This document shows positions 16,652 through 27,345 of a DNA stretch of 64,000 nucleotides, one piece after another. The DNA lies in assembly GCF_018614205.1 (NCBI RefSeq), contig NZ_JAGGOS010000113.1, positions 16,132 to 80,131 on the forward strand, written 5' to 3'. The notes under the pieces were generated by a model. That model saw nothing but the letters and a program-made list of their open reading frames with translations. It made no database searches and was not told where the DNA came from. The position numbers and the translations under genes are program-made. This DNA is from Streptomyces sp. ISL-36. GTDB taxonomy: Bacteria; Actinomycetota; Actinomycetes; Streptomycetales; Streptomycetaceae. The first letter of the stretch is position 1. Each line of letters opens with the position of its first letter.

Positions 16652-17796
16652 AGATACATCCCCGACGCCCCGGTTCCGGCCGTGTTGCGGCAGCCGAAGT
16701 CGCCGCTCGGCCGCGCGTGGATCAGCGCGAGACAGCGGCCGAGCGCCAACTGCCCGTAGTGGTTGGGGTGTACGGACTCCTGCACGGGGCCCTGGGTCTC
16801 GTTGCTGTCGATCCAGCGCGTCCACTCGCTGCTGGTGGCCGACGCCGGCACCGTCGGGCTGACCTGCTTGCTGGCCTTGGCGCACACCTCGCGCCCCTGC
16901 AGCATGTCGCGCAGGTCCAGGAACTGCGCCCCCTTGGCCGTCGCGACCCGCTTGAGACGGCTGGAGATCTGCGGGACCAGCGAGTCCCGTGCCCAGTCGG
17001 AGTCCAGGTTCCAGAACGGGCAGCCACCGGTGTTGGTGCGGGCCCAGCCGCTCTCCGCGTACCGGTTGTCCGCGCCCCGCGGGATGGGTGAGGGGTACGA
17101 CTGGAGCACGATCCGGTAGTCGGACGGGGCGTACCCGGCACCCGACATCACCGCCCGGATCTCGTCGACGGACTTGCCGACGTCTCCCATCACCCCGTCG
17201 ATCTTCGCGTCGACCTCGACCTGCTGGTCGTCGTGGCAGTACGAGTACCAGACGATGTAGTCGGTCGCGCAGGTCCTGATGATGTCGGCGAAACCGAGGT
17301 CGTTGCCGCCGATCGACAGGACGATCGTCTCGACGTCGTGCGAGGCGGCGATGGAGGCGAGCTGGTCGGCCTGGGGGGCTTCGCCCTTGTACGCGACTCC
17401 GCCGCTCGCGGCCCGGAAGACGTTCCGCGTCGTGGCGCCGGAGCAGGCGATGTTGATCAGTGCCGAGGCGATCGCGCCGGCGCTCCTCACCTCGGCGGAG
17501 TCGGAGCGGTGGCAGCCGTTGGCGGCCGTGGTGCCGTAGACGCGGCTGGGATCGTACGTGCTCCCCGTCCACGCCCGGTCGGTTCCGTCGCGGCTGCCCG
17601 TGTTGGTGAGGCTGTTGCCCTGCCAGCGCCCGGCCTCGCCCGAGATGTAGCTGTCACCCATCGAGACGACGGCGGTGGGCCCGGAGCCGGGACTCGCCAC
17701 GGCCGGGGAGCCACCGGCGGCCAGCAGCCCGCCGGCGGCGAGCGAGAGGGCGAGGAGGCCGCGCACGGCACGGTGGGGGGAACGGGGGGTGGGCAT
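16636..17796 (-). CDS. Secreted SGNH/GDSL hydrolase
   Basis: This is a 386-residue extracellular esterase/lipase-type enzyme. A Sec signal peptide is visible (basic MPTPRSPHRAVRG, hydrophobic LLALSLAAGGLLAAGG, cleavage near AVAS). SGNH block I is SMGDSYISGEAGRW with the nucleophile serine, block III is LSIGGNDLGF, and block V is SVHPNHYGQLALG with the catalytic histidine. Paired cysteines after the signal suggest disulphides. Substrate is not predictable. It is convergent with the large hypothetical gene. Confidence 0.9.
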   Translation of the reverse strand: MPTPRSPHRAVRGLLALSLAAGGLLAAGGSPAVASPGSGPTAVVSMGDSYISGEAGRWQGNSLTNTGSRDGTDRAWTGSTYDPSRVYGTTAANGCHRSDSAEVRSAGAIASALINIACSGATTRNVFRAASGGVAYKGEAPQADQLASIAASHDVETIVLSIGGNDLGFADIIRTCATDYIVWYSYCHDDQQVEVDAKIDGVMGDVGKSVDEIRAVMSGAGYAPSDYRIVLQSYPSPIPRGADNRYAESGWARTNTGGCPFWNLDSDWARDSLVPQISSRLKRVATAKGAQFLDLRDMLQGREVCAKASKQVSPTVPASATSSEWTRWIDSNETQGPVQESVHPNHYGQLALGRCLALIHARPSGDFGCRNTAGTGASGMYLTALS

Positions 17797-17943
17797 GGCT
17801 GCGCTCCTGCGTCCTTGCAGTGGAGTGGGGGACAGCCGCCGGCCGGTGGCATGCGGAATCTGGCACGCCGTGGCTTGTTACCGCTAGGTAGCTGCATATC
17901 TCGGTTGCGTCACATGCCCTGTGAAACGCCCCGGATCGAAAAT

Positions 17944-17984
17944 GGCTCCGCCCCCGGAGCTGTGCGTTCTCCAGGGGCGGAGCC
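17944..17984 (-). terminator. aceB terminator
   Basis: A perfect 11-bp stem (17944-17954 with 17974-17984) has a 19-nt loop. On the minus strand it is followed by ATTTTC. It lies 45 bp past the malate synthase stop. Confidence 0.8.
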
Positions 17985-18028
17985 GGTTCGGGGGGTGACC
18001 CCCGGTCCGCTGTTCGGCCGCTGTGCGG

Positions 18029-19660
<1,632 letters not shown>

Positions 19661-19796
19661 GAACTGTCACTTCCTTCAGCGGGCTTCACGGGCGGTGCCT
19701 TGCGGCCGCCGGGCGTCACGGAACGGCACGGAGTGCCGCAGGCGCCGAGATACGGCCGCGAGCGCCGTCACAAGGTCAGGCGCTTCTGAACAGTGG

Positions 19797-19837
19797 ATAC
19801 TAGTTTCCTCATGGTGGAAGTTCAATGGTTTGTTGAT
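19797..19837 (-). promoter_or_regulatory. aceB promoter with shared dyad
   Basis: On the minus strand a -35 TTGAAC (plus 19820-19825) and a -10 TAGTAT (plus 19797-19802) are 17 nt apart. The dyad TTCAATGGTTTGTTGAT (plus 19821-19837) covers the -35. This is the least perfect of the four copies. The predicted leader to the ATG at 19660 is about 130 nt. Confidence 0.65.
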
Positions 19838-19885
19838 GTCGAGATTCTCCGGATCGACAGAACGTGGCGCTGGGTGCCACCCCCT

Positions 19886-20500
19886 TCACTCCAGGTGTGC
19901 CAGATCGGCTTCCGTGTCGATGTCGTACGGCTCGGCCACATCCGAACAGTCCACCAGCGTGATCGCATCCCGGTGCGCCTTCAGATAGTCGCGCGCCCCC
20001 TGGTCGCCGACCGCCTCCGCCGCGATCCCCGCCCAGCGGTCCGCGCCGAACAGCACCGGATGGCCGCGCCTGCCCTCGTACGACGCCGCCGCCAGGGCAT
20101 CGCGCGAGCGGTACGCCGACCGGACCCGCGCCACGGCCTCCGCGCCGATGCCCGGCTGGTCCACCAGACTCACCAGGGCCGCGTCCACCGGCAGCGCCTC
20201 CGCGCTCAGCGAAGCCAGACCGACCCGCAGCGACGACCCCATGCCCTCGGCCCACTCCGGGTTGTCGACCAGGACACAGCCGGGCAACTGGGCCCGTTCC
20301 CGTACGCGATCGGCCGAGGCGCCGAGCACCACATGGACCACCTCGCAGCCCCCCTCGCGCAGCACGCGCACGGCGTGCTCGACCAGCGGACGGCCGCGGT
20401 GGGGGAGGAGCGCCTTGGGGCGGCCACCGAGGCGCCGCCCGCCGCCGGCGGCGAGGAGAAGACCGGCGATCCGGGGAGGCGTCTGCTCTGTGTGCGTCAT
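19886..20500 (-). CDS. MobA/MocA-like nucleotidyltransferase
   Basis: This 204-residue NTP transferase of the molybdenum-cofactor cytidylyl/guanylyltransferase type has the glycine-rich LLLAAGGGRRLGGRPKALL at the N-terminus, VHVVLGASADRV, and SLVDQPG, the metal-binding aspartate motif. Such proteins finish the molybdenum cofactor for xanthine dehydrogenase-type enzymes. That would tie it to xanthine-to-urate oxidation although no dehydrogenase is in the window. The ATG at 20500 is preferred to one 18 bp upstream. It is on the same strand as aceB, 225 bp away. Confidence 0.85.
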   Translation of the reverse strand: MTHTEQTPPRIAGLLLAAGGGRRLGGRPKALLPHRGRPLVEHAVRVLREGGCEVVHVVLGASADRVRERAQLPGCVLVDNPEWAEGMGSSLRVGLASLSAEALPVDAALVSLVDQPGIGAEAVARVRSAYRSRDALAAASYEGRRGHPVLFGADRWAGIAAEAVGDQGARDYLKAHRDAITLVDCSDVAEPYDIDTEADLAHLE

Positions 20501-20714
20501 GAGCCCTGCATACCCCATGGAGGGTTTCCTGGGCCGTGGTCCGGGCGGGTCGACACGGATGCCTGAATTACGTCCACGGAGTGGCGCGCCGGGCGCGCGA
20601 TGGCGTTAACTGGCCCGCGGCCCCCGGGGCCTGACCACCGTTCGACGGTCGGTCCGGCGTGTGGAGGTACGGCAGGAGTTCGCCGCACAGTGTCGTGCGA
20701 GGGGGAGAACTTTG

Positions 20715-21035
20715 TTGCGAAGTGTTGGGCAGAGGCGAGTGACAACCGGCAGCGGCGAGGACCCGAGAGTGGCGGAGCTGCATGCCGCCGTCTCCCGGCT
20801 CCGTCGCGAACTGGCGGGCCACCGGGCCGATTTCGCCGACCGGGGGATCGCCGAGGACGAGCTGGCCACGCTGCACGCGATGGCTGTGAGCGGAGCCCCC
20901 GAGGTACGGCGGCTGCGCCGCTCCCTGCTGCTGATCGCCGGCGCGATCGGCTCCGTCAGCGCCCTCTCGAACGGCCTGGCGGGGGTCCGCAAGGCGGTCG
21001 AGCTCTTCGGGGAACCCACCCGCGAGGCGCCCTGA
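20715..21035 (+). CDS. DUF5955 family protein
   Basis: This roughly 106-residue protein has an N-terminal helical region with GEDPRVAELHAAVSRLRRELAGH and a C-terminal helix rich in small residues, RSLLLIAGAIGSVSALSNGLAGVRKAVELFG, which could be membrane-associated. Function is unknown. The start is uncertain: TTG 20715 has the best ribosome-binding site (GGGGGAG 7 nt upstream). GTG 20661 and GTG 20739 are in frame. Confidence 0.7.
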   Translation: MRSVGQRRVTTGSGEDPRVAELHAAVSRLRRELAGHRADFADRGIAEDELATLHAMAVSGAPEVRRLRRSLLLIAGAIGSVSALSNGLAGVRKAVELFGEPTREAP

Positions 21036-21067
21036 GCCGCGCCGCCGGGCCGAGTCCGGAAAGCCTC

Positions 21068-21153
21068 GCCCGGCCCGGGCGCCCTACCGCCTGATCAGAT
21101 GCCGTGCCGCCCGGCCCGGGCGCCCTACCGCCTCCTGATCAGACGCCGTGCCG
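21068..21153. repeat. Tandem duplication of the response-regulator gene 3' end
   Basis: A roughly 42-bp unit at 21068-21109 repeats at 21109-21153 with a 3-nt insertion and one visible substitution. The second copy contains the last codons (LIRRR) and stop of the minus-strand regulator gene. The first copy is its duplicate in the non-coding gap. Confidence 0.8.
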
Positions 21154-21754
21154 TCGCCGTCGCCACCGCCGCCGTGCGGGAGTCGACGCCCAGCTTGGCG
21201 AAGATGTGTACCAGATGGGACTTCACCGTCGCCTGGCTGAGGAACAGCACCTTGCTGATCTGCTGGTTCGACAGGCCCTCGCTCACCAGCTGCAGCACCT
21301 CCAGCTCCCGCTTGGTCAGCGCCTCCGCCGGTGTCCGCATCCGGTCCATCAGCCGGTGCGCCACCGCCGGAGCCAGCGCCGACTGGCCCGCCGCGGCGGT
21401 ACGCACGGCCGCCGCCAGCTCCTCCGGCGGCGCGTCCTTCAGCAGGTAGCCCGACGCGCCCGCCTCCACCGCCGCCAGGATGTCCGCGTCCGTGTCGTAC
21501 GTGGTCAGGACCAGCACCCGCGGCCCGCCGGTACGGGAGGTGATCGCCGCCGTCGCCTCGGAGCCGTGCATCCCCGCCCCGAACTGCAGATCCATCAGGA
21601 CCACGTCCACGCCCCCGGCCGCGGCCAGCTCCACGGCCCGCTCGGCCGTCGCGGCCTCGCCGACCACCGCGAAGTCGGGCTCCGTGTCCAGGACCGCGCG
21701 CAGGCCGGCCCGTACCACCGGATGGTCGTCGGCGAGCAGAAGACGGATGGTCAT
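21125..21754 (-). CDS. NarL/LuxR-family response regulator
   Basis: The 209-residue protein has a receiver domain (residues 1-120: acidic ADDHP, phospho-acceptor in VVLMDLQFG, conserved LTTYDTDADIL and GYLLKDAP). A LuxR HTH follows (about 145-205: LTKRELEVLQLVSEGLSNQQISKVLFLSQATVKSHLVHIFAKLG). It overlaps its kinase by ATGA, so the pair is co-translated. The ABC transporter divergent from the kinase gene is the likely target. Confidence 0.93.
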   Translation of the reverse strand: MTIRLLLADDHPVVRAGLRAVLDTEPDFAVVGEAATAERAVELAAAGGVDVVLMDLQFGAGMHGSEATAAITSRTGGPRVLVLTTYDTDADILAAVEAGASGYLLKDAPPEELAAAVRTAAAGQSALAPAVAHRLMDRMRTPAEALTKRELEVLQLVSEGLSNQQISKVLFLSQATVKSHLVHIFAKLGVDSRTAAVATATARRLIRRR

Positions 21755-22914
21755 GCGAGGACTCCAGCGGGCAGGGGGAGACAGACGGCGACCGCGGTGC
21801 CCTGGCCCGGCGCCGACTCGACCGTGAACGTGCCGCCCAGCGACTCCGCCCGCGAGCGCATCGCCGGCAGTCCGAAACCCCCGTCCGACGACGACCGCAC
21901 CGACGCGGGGTCGAAGCCCTTGCCGTCGTCCACCACGTCGAGCGTCACCGAGGCGCCCATGAACGACAGCGTGATCTCCGCCCGCTCCGCCGCCGCGTGC
22001 CGCACGGTGTTGGCGAGCGCCGACTGGGCGATCCGCAGCAGCGCCACCTCGTACGGGGTCGGCAACTCCACGGGCGTCCCGCTCACCGAGCACCGCACAC
22101 GCGGCCCCTCGCCCGTCGGCTCGCACAGCCGCTCGAGCGCCGCCGCCAGCGAACCGTGCGCCAGGTCCGGCGGGGACAGCGCCCGCACGAACCGCCGCGC
22201 CTCCGCGAGGTTGTCCTGCGCGGCCCGCCGCGCCCTGTCGATGTGCCCGGCGGCCGGCGAACCCTCCGGCAGCGCCCGCTCGGCGGCCCGCAGCAGCAGC
22301 TGGATCGAGGACAGGCCCTGCGCCAGGGTGTCGTGGATCTCCCGCGCGAGCCGTTCCCGTTCCGCGAGCGTGCCCGCGTGCCGCTCGGCCGCCGCCAGCT
22401 CCGCCCGGGTCGCGATCAGCTCCTCCACCATCCGGCGCCGCCGCTCGCTCTCCCGGTACAGCGCCTGGTAGCCGAGCACCGTCGCCACCGCCACCGCCGC
22501 TCCCAGCAGCGGACCGATGAAGACGCCCGGGTTGAGCGCCGCGCCGTGCTGTACGTACGACAGGATCGCCGCGCACGCCGTCAGCGCCACCGACGGCACC
22601 GACCAGCGCACGGGCAGCAGATGCAGCTGGAGGAAGTACAGCGGGAAGGCCACCCACAGCCCGTCCGGGGTCAGCCACAGCAGAGCGAGCCAGGACGCGC
22701 ACAGCGCGCCGAGCCAGACCCCCGCCGCCCGCTGCGACCGCTGTACGGAGGGCAGGAGGGAACCGGCCGCGTAGACCGAGCCCGTGAGCGCCGCGACCGC
22801 CACGACCGCGGTGGAGTCCGCCCGGACCGCCGCCAGTGCCAGCAGCCCCGTCATCAGCAGATGGAGACAGAGGCGCGGCGCGCGCAGGGCGGGGGTGAGG
22901 GAACGCGGATCCAT
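21751..22914 (-). CDS. DesK-type sensor histidine kinase
   Basis: This 387-residue kinase has about 4-6 membrane segments in the first 140 residues. A HisKA_3 dimerisation/phosphorylation helix follows (LAREIHDTLAQGLSSIQLLL, catalytic histidine near 200). The C-terminal HATPase domain has ALANTVRHAA, DDGKGFDP and GGFGLPAMRSRAESLGG. No large extracellular sensor domain is present, so it may sense the membrane or the neighbouring transporter. The start at MDPRSLTPALR is chosen; longer extensions cross into the divergent promoter. Confidence 0.93.
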   Translation of the reverse strand: MDPRSLTPALRAPRLCLHLLMTGLLALAAVRADSTAVVAVAALTGSVYAAGSLLPSVQRSQRAAGVWLGALCASWLALLWLTPDGLWVAFPLYFLQLHLLPVRWSVPSVALTACAAILSYVQHGAALNPGVFIGPLLGAAVAVATVLGYQALYRESERRRRMVEELIATRAELAAAERHAGTLAERERLAREIHDTLAQGLSSIQLLLRAAERALPEGSPAAGHIDRARRAAQDNLAEARRFVRALSPPDLAHGSLAAALERLCEPTGEGPRVRCSVSGTPVELPTPYEVALLRIAQSALANTVRHAAAERAEITLSFMGASVTLDVVDDGKGFDPASVRSSSDGGFGLPAMRSRAESLGGTFTVESAPGQGTAVAVCLPLPAGVLA

Positions 22915-23026
22915 GATCCCTCCAGCGTAGGGCGGAGCCGACAATCCGGGCTCAACCGAAAGTTTGATTGCGGAGCCATCCGTGGCGCGATGCCCCGAGC
23001 CGTCCCGGCCGAGCACCCTGGTTCCC

Positions 23027-24112
23027 ATGTTCGTGGCATGGAGAGACCTGAGATTCGCCAAGGGGCGATTCACCTTGATGGGCACGGTGATCGTGCTGAT
23101 CACCCTGCTCGTCGGATTGCTGTCCGGGCTGACCGCCGGACTCGCCCGGGAGAACATCTCGGCGATCACCGGGCTGCCGGCGGACCGGCTTGCCTTCGCC
23201 GCCCCGCCCTCCGGCCAGTCGGTCTCCTTCACCAACTCGACCGTGACGCGGGACGAGTGGCGGCGGTGGGCCCGGCAGCCCGGTGTCACCGCCGCCGAGC
23301 CGCTCGGGATCCGTACGCTCAACGCCGCCGCCGGGGACCGCACCGCCGCCGTCTCCGCCTTCGGTACGGAGCCGGCGGCCGGGGTCGCCCCGGAGAGCGG
23401 GAAGCTCGGGCCCGGTCGGGTCGTGCTCTCCGAGTCCGCCGCGCAGGAGCTGGGGGCGGCGGTGGGCGAGGCCGTACGCCTCGGCCCGCTGGAGGCCACC
23501 GTCGCGGCGGTCGCGGGCGACGCCTCGTACAGCCACACGCCCGTCGTGTGGACCTCGCTCGACGACTGGCAGAAGCTCGGGCACAGCGGCACCACACCCG
23601 AGGAACAGGCCACCGTGGTCGTCCTCACCGGGGGCGGCGGTGCCGACTGGGCGGCCGGGGACGAGGCCGCGGGCACCGAGTCGAGGACGGTCGACGAGGC
23701 GCTCACCGCCATAGGGTCCTACCAGGCGGAGAACGGCTCGCTGCAGCTCATGCGCGGCTTCCTCTTCGTCATCTCCGCGCTCGTCATAGGGGCCTTCTTC
23801 ACGGTCTGGACGATCCAGCGCAGTGGCGACGTCGCCGTGCTCAAGGCGCTCGGCGCCTCGACCCCCTACCTCCTGAAGGACGCGCTCGGGCAGGCGGTCT
23901 TGATGCTCGGCGCGGGCACGGTGCTCGGCACCGGCCTCGCGGTCCTCGTCGGCGCGCTGGTCAGCGGCGGGGACGTGCCGTTCGTCCTGGAGCCGCGCAC
24001 CGTGCTGGGCCCGGCGGCCGTGATGATCGTCCTCGGTGTGCTCGGCGCGGCCCTGTCCATCCGGCGGATCACCGCCGTCGACCCCCTGACCGCACTCGGG
24101 AGTGCCCGATGA
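23027..24112 (+). CDS. FtsX-like ABC transporter permease
   Basis: This 361-residue permease of the MacB/LolC type has a first membrane helix at about 18-40, an extracytoplasmic domain of about 190 residues and three further helices at 235-355 (including FVISALVIGAFFTVWTIQRSGDVAVLKALGAST, the FtsX signature region). It is divergent from the kinase by 112 bp, and an imperfect dyad TCAACCGAAAGTTTGA lies at 22952-22967. It probably exports a peptide, lipid or antibiotic under control of the adjacent two-component system (inference from the common arrangement). Confidence 0.9.
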   Translation: MFVAWRDLRFAKGRFTLMGTVIVLITLLVGLLSGLTAGLARENISAITGLPADRLAFAAPPSGQSVSFTNSTVTRDEWRRWARQPGVTAAEPLGIRTLNAAAGDRTAAVSAFGTEPAAGVAPESGKLGPGRVVLSESAAQELGAAVGEAVRLGPLEATVAAVAGDASYSHTPVVWTSLDDWQKLGHSGTTPEEQATVVVLTGGGGADWAAGDEAAGTESRTVDEALTAIGSYQAENGSLQLMRGFLFVISALVIGAFFTVWTIQRSGDVAVLKALGASTPYLLKDALGQAVLMLGAGTVLGTGLAVLVGALVSGGDVPFVLEPRTVLGPAAVMIVLGVLGAALSIRRITAVDPLTALGSAR

Positions 24113-24795
24113 GCCTCGTCCTCGACGATGTGACCCTGACCTACCCCGACGGGGACAGCCGGCTCACGGCCCTCGACTCCGTCTCTCTGGAGGTTCCCGC
24201 GGGCGGTCTCACGGCGGTCGTGGGGCCGTCCGGTTCCGGCAAGTCCAGTCTGCTCGCGGTGGCCGCGACGCTCGTCCCCCCGGACCGGGGACGGGTCGTC
24301 CTGGCGGGCACGGACACGGGGGCGCTGGACCGGAAGGAGAAGGCCGCGCTGCGGCGGGAGCGGATCGGGATCGTCTTCCAGCAGCCGAATCTGCTCGCGT
24401 CGCTGACGGCGCTGGAGCAGCTCCAGGTGATGGCGCATCTCTCGGGCGGCAAGCCGAAGGCGGTACGGGAGCGGGCTCTGGCGCTCCTGGACGCGGTCGG
24501 CCTCGCGGACCTGGCCGCCCGCCGCCCGCACCAGCTCTCCGGCGGCCAGCGTCAGCGCGTGACCATCGCCCGGGCCCTGATGAACGAGCCGGCCGTCCTG
24601 CTCGTCGACGAGCCCACCAGCGCCCTGGACCACGAGCGGGGCGCGGCGATCGTGGACCTGCTGGCGACGCTGACCCGGGAGCGGGGCACGGCGACGGTCC
24701 TGGTGACGCACGACCGCACGCATCTGGGCCGTGCGGATCGGACGGTCACCGTCGCGGACGGCCGGCTCACCGGGGTCGTGTCCGTACAGAGCTGA
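24109..24795 (+). CDS. ABC transporter ATP-binding protein
   Basis: This is the 228-residue ATPase partner of the FtsX-like permease, overlapping it by ATGA. Walker A is GPSGSGKSS, Q-loop FQQPNLLAS, signature LSGGQRQRVTIARAL, Walker B LLVDEPTSALD and the H-loop VTHD. It resembles LolD/MacB-type ATPases that drive mechanotransmission rather than import. A very strong terminator follows directly. Confidence 0.95.
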   Translation: MSLVLDDVTLTYPDGDSRLTALDSVSLEVPAGGLTAVVGPSGSGKSSLLAVAATLVPPDRGRVVLAGTDTGALDRKEKAALRRERIGIVFQQPNLLASLTALEQLQVMAHLSGGKPKAVRERALALLDAVGLADLAARRPHQLSGGQRQRVTIARALMNEPAVLLVDEPTSALDHERGAAIVDLLATLTRERGTATVLVTHDRTHLGRADRTVTVADGRLTGVVSVQS

Positions 24796-24838
24796 GGCCG
24801 GGGTCGAGGCGGCTCCCACGCCGCCTCGACCCCGGCCT
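24795..24838 (+). terminator. Strong bidirectional hairpin terminator
   Basis: A perfect 18-bp stem (24795-24812 with 24821-24838) has an 8-nt loop. It lies between the convergent ABC ATPase and allR genes, immediately after one stop and 20 bp from the other. Confidence 0.85.
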
Positions 24839-24857
24839 CATGGCTGTGGGGTGATGC

Positions 24858-25673
24858 TCAGCCCTGTCCGTTGCCGTTGCCCGCCGTGTTCGCGAGGGCC
24901 GTCGACAGTTCCTGGGCGACCTCCTGGAGGATCGGGACGATCTTCTCCGTCGCCGCCTCCGTCACGCGGCCCGCCGGGCCGGAGATCGAGATGGCCGCCG
25001 CGGTGGGGGAGTTGGGGACCGACACCGCGAGGCAGCGGACCCCTATCTCCTGCTCGTTGTCGTCGACCGCGTAGCCCGCGTCGCGCACCAGCGCGAGCGC
25101 GTCCAGGAAGCCCTCGGGGGTGGTGATCGTCTTCTCGGTCGCGGCCGGCATGCCCGTACGGGCGAGCAGCGCGCGCACCTCCTCCGCCGGCGTGTACGCG
25201 AGCAGCGCCTTGCCCACGCCCGTGGAGTGCGGCAGCACCCGCCGGCCGACCTCGGTGAACATGCGCATCGAGTGCTTGGACGGGACCTGGGCGACGTACA
25301 CGATCTCGTCACCGTCGAGCAGCGCCATGTTCGCCGTCTCGCCCGTCTCCTCGACCAGCCGCGCGAGGTACGGGCGGGCCCAGGTGCCAAGGAGCCGGGA
25401 CGCGGACTCGCCGAGGCGGATCAGCCGGGGGCCGAGCGCGTACCGGCGGTTGGACTGCTGGCGAACGTAGCCGCAGGCCACGAGGGTGCGCATCAGCCGG
25501 TGGATGGTGGGCAGCGGCAGCCCGCTGCTGGCGGAGAGCTCGCTCAGCCCGACCTCGCCCCCGGCGTCGGCCATCCGCTCCAGGAGATCGAAGGCACGCT
25601 CGAGGGACTGGACGCCACCGCTCGCGGCGGCGGGCTTGGCGGCGTCGGTGGTGCTGGCGCTGGACGTCGGCAC
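24858..25673 (-). CDS. allR: IclR-family regulator of allantoin/glyoxylate genes
   Basis: This 271-residue transcription factor has a winged-helix IclR HTH at about residues 20-85 (VQSLERAFDLLERM, LSELSASSGLPLPTIHRLMRTLVACGYV). The effector-binding domain is at about 90-255 (SRLLGTWARPYLARLVEETGETANMALLDGDEIVYVAQV, GRRVLPHSTGVGKALLAY). It is divergent from allB-alc. In S. coelicolor the orthologue at this position is reported to repress allantoin-pathway genes; I rely on memory for that. Glyoxylate or allantoate-type ligands would be the expected effector (inference). Confidence 0.9.
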   Translation of the reverse strand: MPTSSASTTDAAKPAAASGGVQSLERAFDLLERMADAGGEVGLSELSASSGLPLPTIHRLMRTLVACGYVRQQSNRRYALGPRLIRLGESASRLLGTWARPYLARLVEETGETANMALLDGDEIVYVAQVPSKHSMRMFTEVGRRVLPHSTGVGKALLAYTPAEEVRALLARTGMPAATEKTITTPEGFLDALALVRDAGYAVDDNEQEIGVRCLAVSVPNSPTAAAISISGPAGRVTEAATEKIVPILQEVAQELSTALANTAGNGNGQG

Positions 25674-25851
25674 GTCAAGGTCCTTTCGGGGCAGGCGGGC
25701 AAGGCAGCAGCCTACCGGGCCGTCCGGCCCGGCACACGGCCCCGGTCCCGGCGTACGGGCCGGTCAGGGGGGTGTTTGTCCGGTGTCGGCGGCTGCCCGG
25801 CGCAGTCCGCCTCCTCCCCGCATGTGCGGAGCTACGTTCTACTGTACGAAA

Positions 25852-25873
25852 TTTCCATTCCACTTCATGGAAA
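25852..25873. promoter_or_regulatory. Palindrome in the allR-allB intergenic region
   Basis: TTTCCAT (25852-25858) and ATGGAAA (25867-25873) form a perfect 7-bp inverted repeat with an 8-nt spacer. GAAATTTC overlaps its left side. It lies about 180 bp upstream of the allR start in a 334-bp gap. IclR proteins bind such TTCCA/TGGAA dyads, so autoregulation is possible. Apart from this and the dyad at 25961 I see nothing else in the gap. Confidence 0.5.
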
Positions 25874-25960
25874 CGTCCAAGAGGGCCGGTGGCGACCCGG
25901 CCCAACGGCGCCATCCTGAAAGTGTGCCCTTGACGACATGTCGTCCTGAGTGAAGACTCC

Positions 25961-25977
25961 TTCAACAGTTCGTTGAA
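25961..25977 (+). promoter_or_regulatory. allB operator, best copy of the shared dyad
   Basis: TTCAACAGTTCGTTGAA has perfect 6-bp arms around 5 nt. It lies 30 bp upstream of the allB start and downstream of a possible -35 TTGACG (25930-25935). Here the operator would sit near the transcription start rather than over the -35. Confidence 0.65.
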
Positions 25978-26007
25978 TTTCTGCTGGGTGAAAAAGAAGG
26001 GGTACGG

Positions 26008-27342
26008 GTGGACGTCAACCTGGTACTGCGCTCGACACGCGTCATCACCCCCGAGGGGACGCGCCCCGCGTCGATCGCCGTCTCCGGCGGGACCATCGCC
26101 GCGGTGCTGCCGCACGACGCCGAGGTTCCGGCCGGTGCGCGGCTGGAGGACGTCGGTGACGACGTCGTGCTCCCCGGGCTCGTCGACACCCACGTCCATG
26201 TGAACGACCCCGGGCGCACCGAGTGGGAGGGCTTCTGGACCGCCACCCGCGCGGCCGCCGCCGGTGGCATCACCACCCTCATCGACATGCCGCTGAACTC
26301 GCTGCCGCCGACGACCACCGTCGAGCACCTGCGGATCAAGCAGGACGTCGCCCGCACCAAGGCGCACATCGACGTCGGCTTCTGGGGTGGCGCACTGCCC
26401 GACAACGTCAAGGACCTGCGGCCGCTGCACGACGCCGGTGTCTTCGGCTTCAAGTGCTTCCTGTCGCCGTCCGGGGTGGACGAGTTCCCCGCGCTCGACC
26501 AGGAGCAGCTCGCCACCTCCCTCGCCGAGATCGCCGGCTTCGGCGGCCTGATGATCGTGCACGCCGAGGACCCGCACCACCTGGCCGCCGCGCCCCAGCG
26601 GAAGGGCGAGAAGTATGCCGACTTCCTCGCCTCCCGGCCCCGCGACGCCGAGAACACCGCCATCGAGAACCTGATCAACCAGGCCCGTCGCCTGAACGCC
26701 CGCGTCCACGTGCTGCACCTGTCCTCCTCGGACGCGCTGCCGCTGATCGCCGCCGCGAAGGCCGAGGGCGTCAAGATCACGGTCGAGTCCTGCCCGCACT
26801 TCCTCACCCTCACCGCCGAGGAGGTCCCGGACGGCGCCACCGAGTTCAAGTGCTGTCCGCCGATCCGCGAGGCGTCCAACCAGGACGCCCTCTGGGAGGG
26901 GCTCGCCGACGGGACGATCGACTGCATCGTCTCCGACCACTCGCCCTCCACCGCCGACCTCAAGACCCCCGACTTCGCCTCCGCCTGGGGCGGCATCTCC
27001 TCCCTCCAGCTCGGCCTGCCGGCCATCTGGACCGAGGCGCGCCGCCGCGGCCGCGACCTCGAGGACGTCGCCCGCTGGATGTCCGAAGGCCCCGCCCGCC
27101 TCGCGGGCCTCGACAAGAAGGGCGCGATCGAGGCCGGCCGCGACGCCGACTTCGCGGTCCTCGACCCGGAGGCGACCTTCACCGTCGACCCCGCCGAGCT
27201 GGAGCACCGCAACCGGGTCACCGCGTACGCGGGCAAGACCCTGCACGGCGTCGTGACGTCCACCTGGCTGCGCGGAGAGCGTATCGCCGACCGCGGCACC
27301 CTGGCCGAGCCCTCCGGCCGCCTCCTCGAAAGGAACAACTGA
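26008..27342 (+). CDS. allB: Allantoinase
   Basis: Hydrolyses allantoin to allantoate. This 444-residue cyclic amidohydrolase has the metal site VDTHVHVNDPGRTEWEGF (near residue 60), the position of the carbamylated lysine in GFKCFLSPSG (about 149), histidines in MIVHAEDPHH and VHVLHLSSSD, and the aspartate motif CIVSDHSP. All are in family order. The GTG start has GAAGGGG upstream. The allantoicase gene follows after 3 bp. Confidence 0.96.
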   Translation: MDVNLVLRSTRVITPEGTRPASIAVSGGTIAAVLPHDAEVPAGARLEDVGDDVVLPGLVDTHVHVNDPGRTEWEGFWTATRAAAAGGITTLIDMPLNSLPPTTTVEHLRIKQDVARTKAHIDVGFWGGALPDNVKDLRPLHDAGVFGFKCFLSPSGVDEFPALDQEQLATSLAEIAGFGGLMIVHAEDPHHLAAAPQRKGEKYADFLASRPRDAENTAIENLINQARRLNARVHVLHLSSSDALPLIAAAKAEGVKITVESCPHFLTLTAEEVPDGATEFKCCPPIREASNQDALWEGLADGTIDCIVSDHSPSTADLKTPDFASAWGGISSLQLGLPAIWTEARRRGRDLEDVARWMSEGPARLAGLDKKGAIEAGRDADFAVLDPEATFTVDPAELEHRNRVTAYAGKTLHGVVTSTWLRGERIADRGTLAEPSGRLLERNN

Positions 27343-27345
27343 CCC

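Noticed and set aside
22952..22967. TCAACCGAAAGTTTGA as a fifth copy of the purine-regulon dyad
   Set aside because: Only 4-bp arms match and it lies in the divergent promoter of an unrelated two-component/ABC locus.
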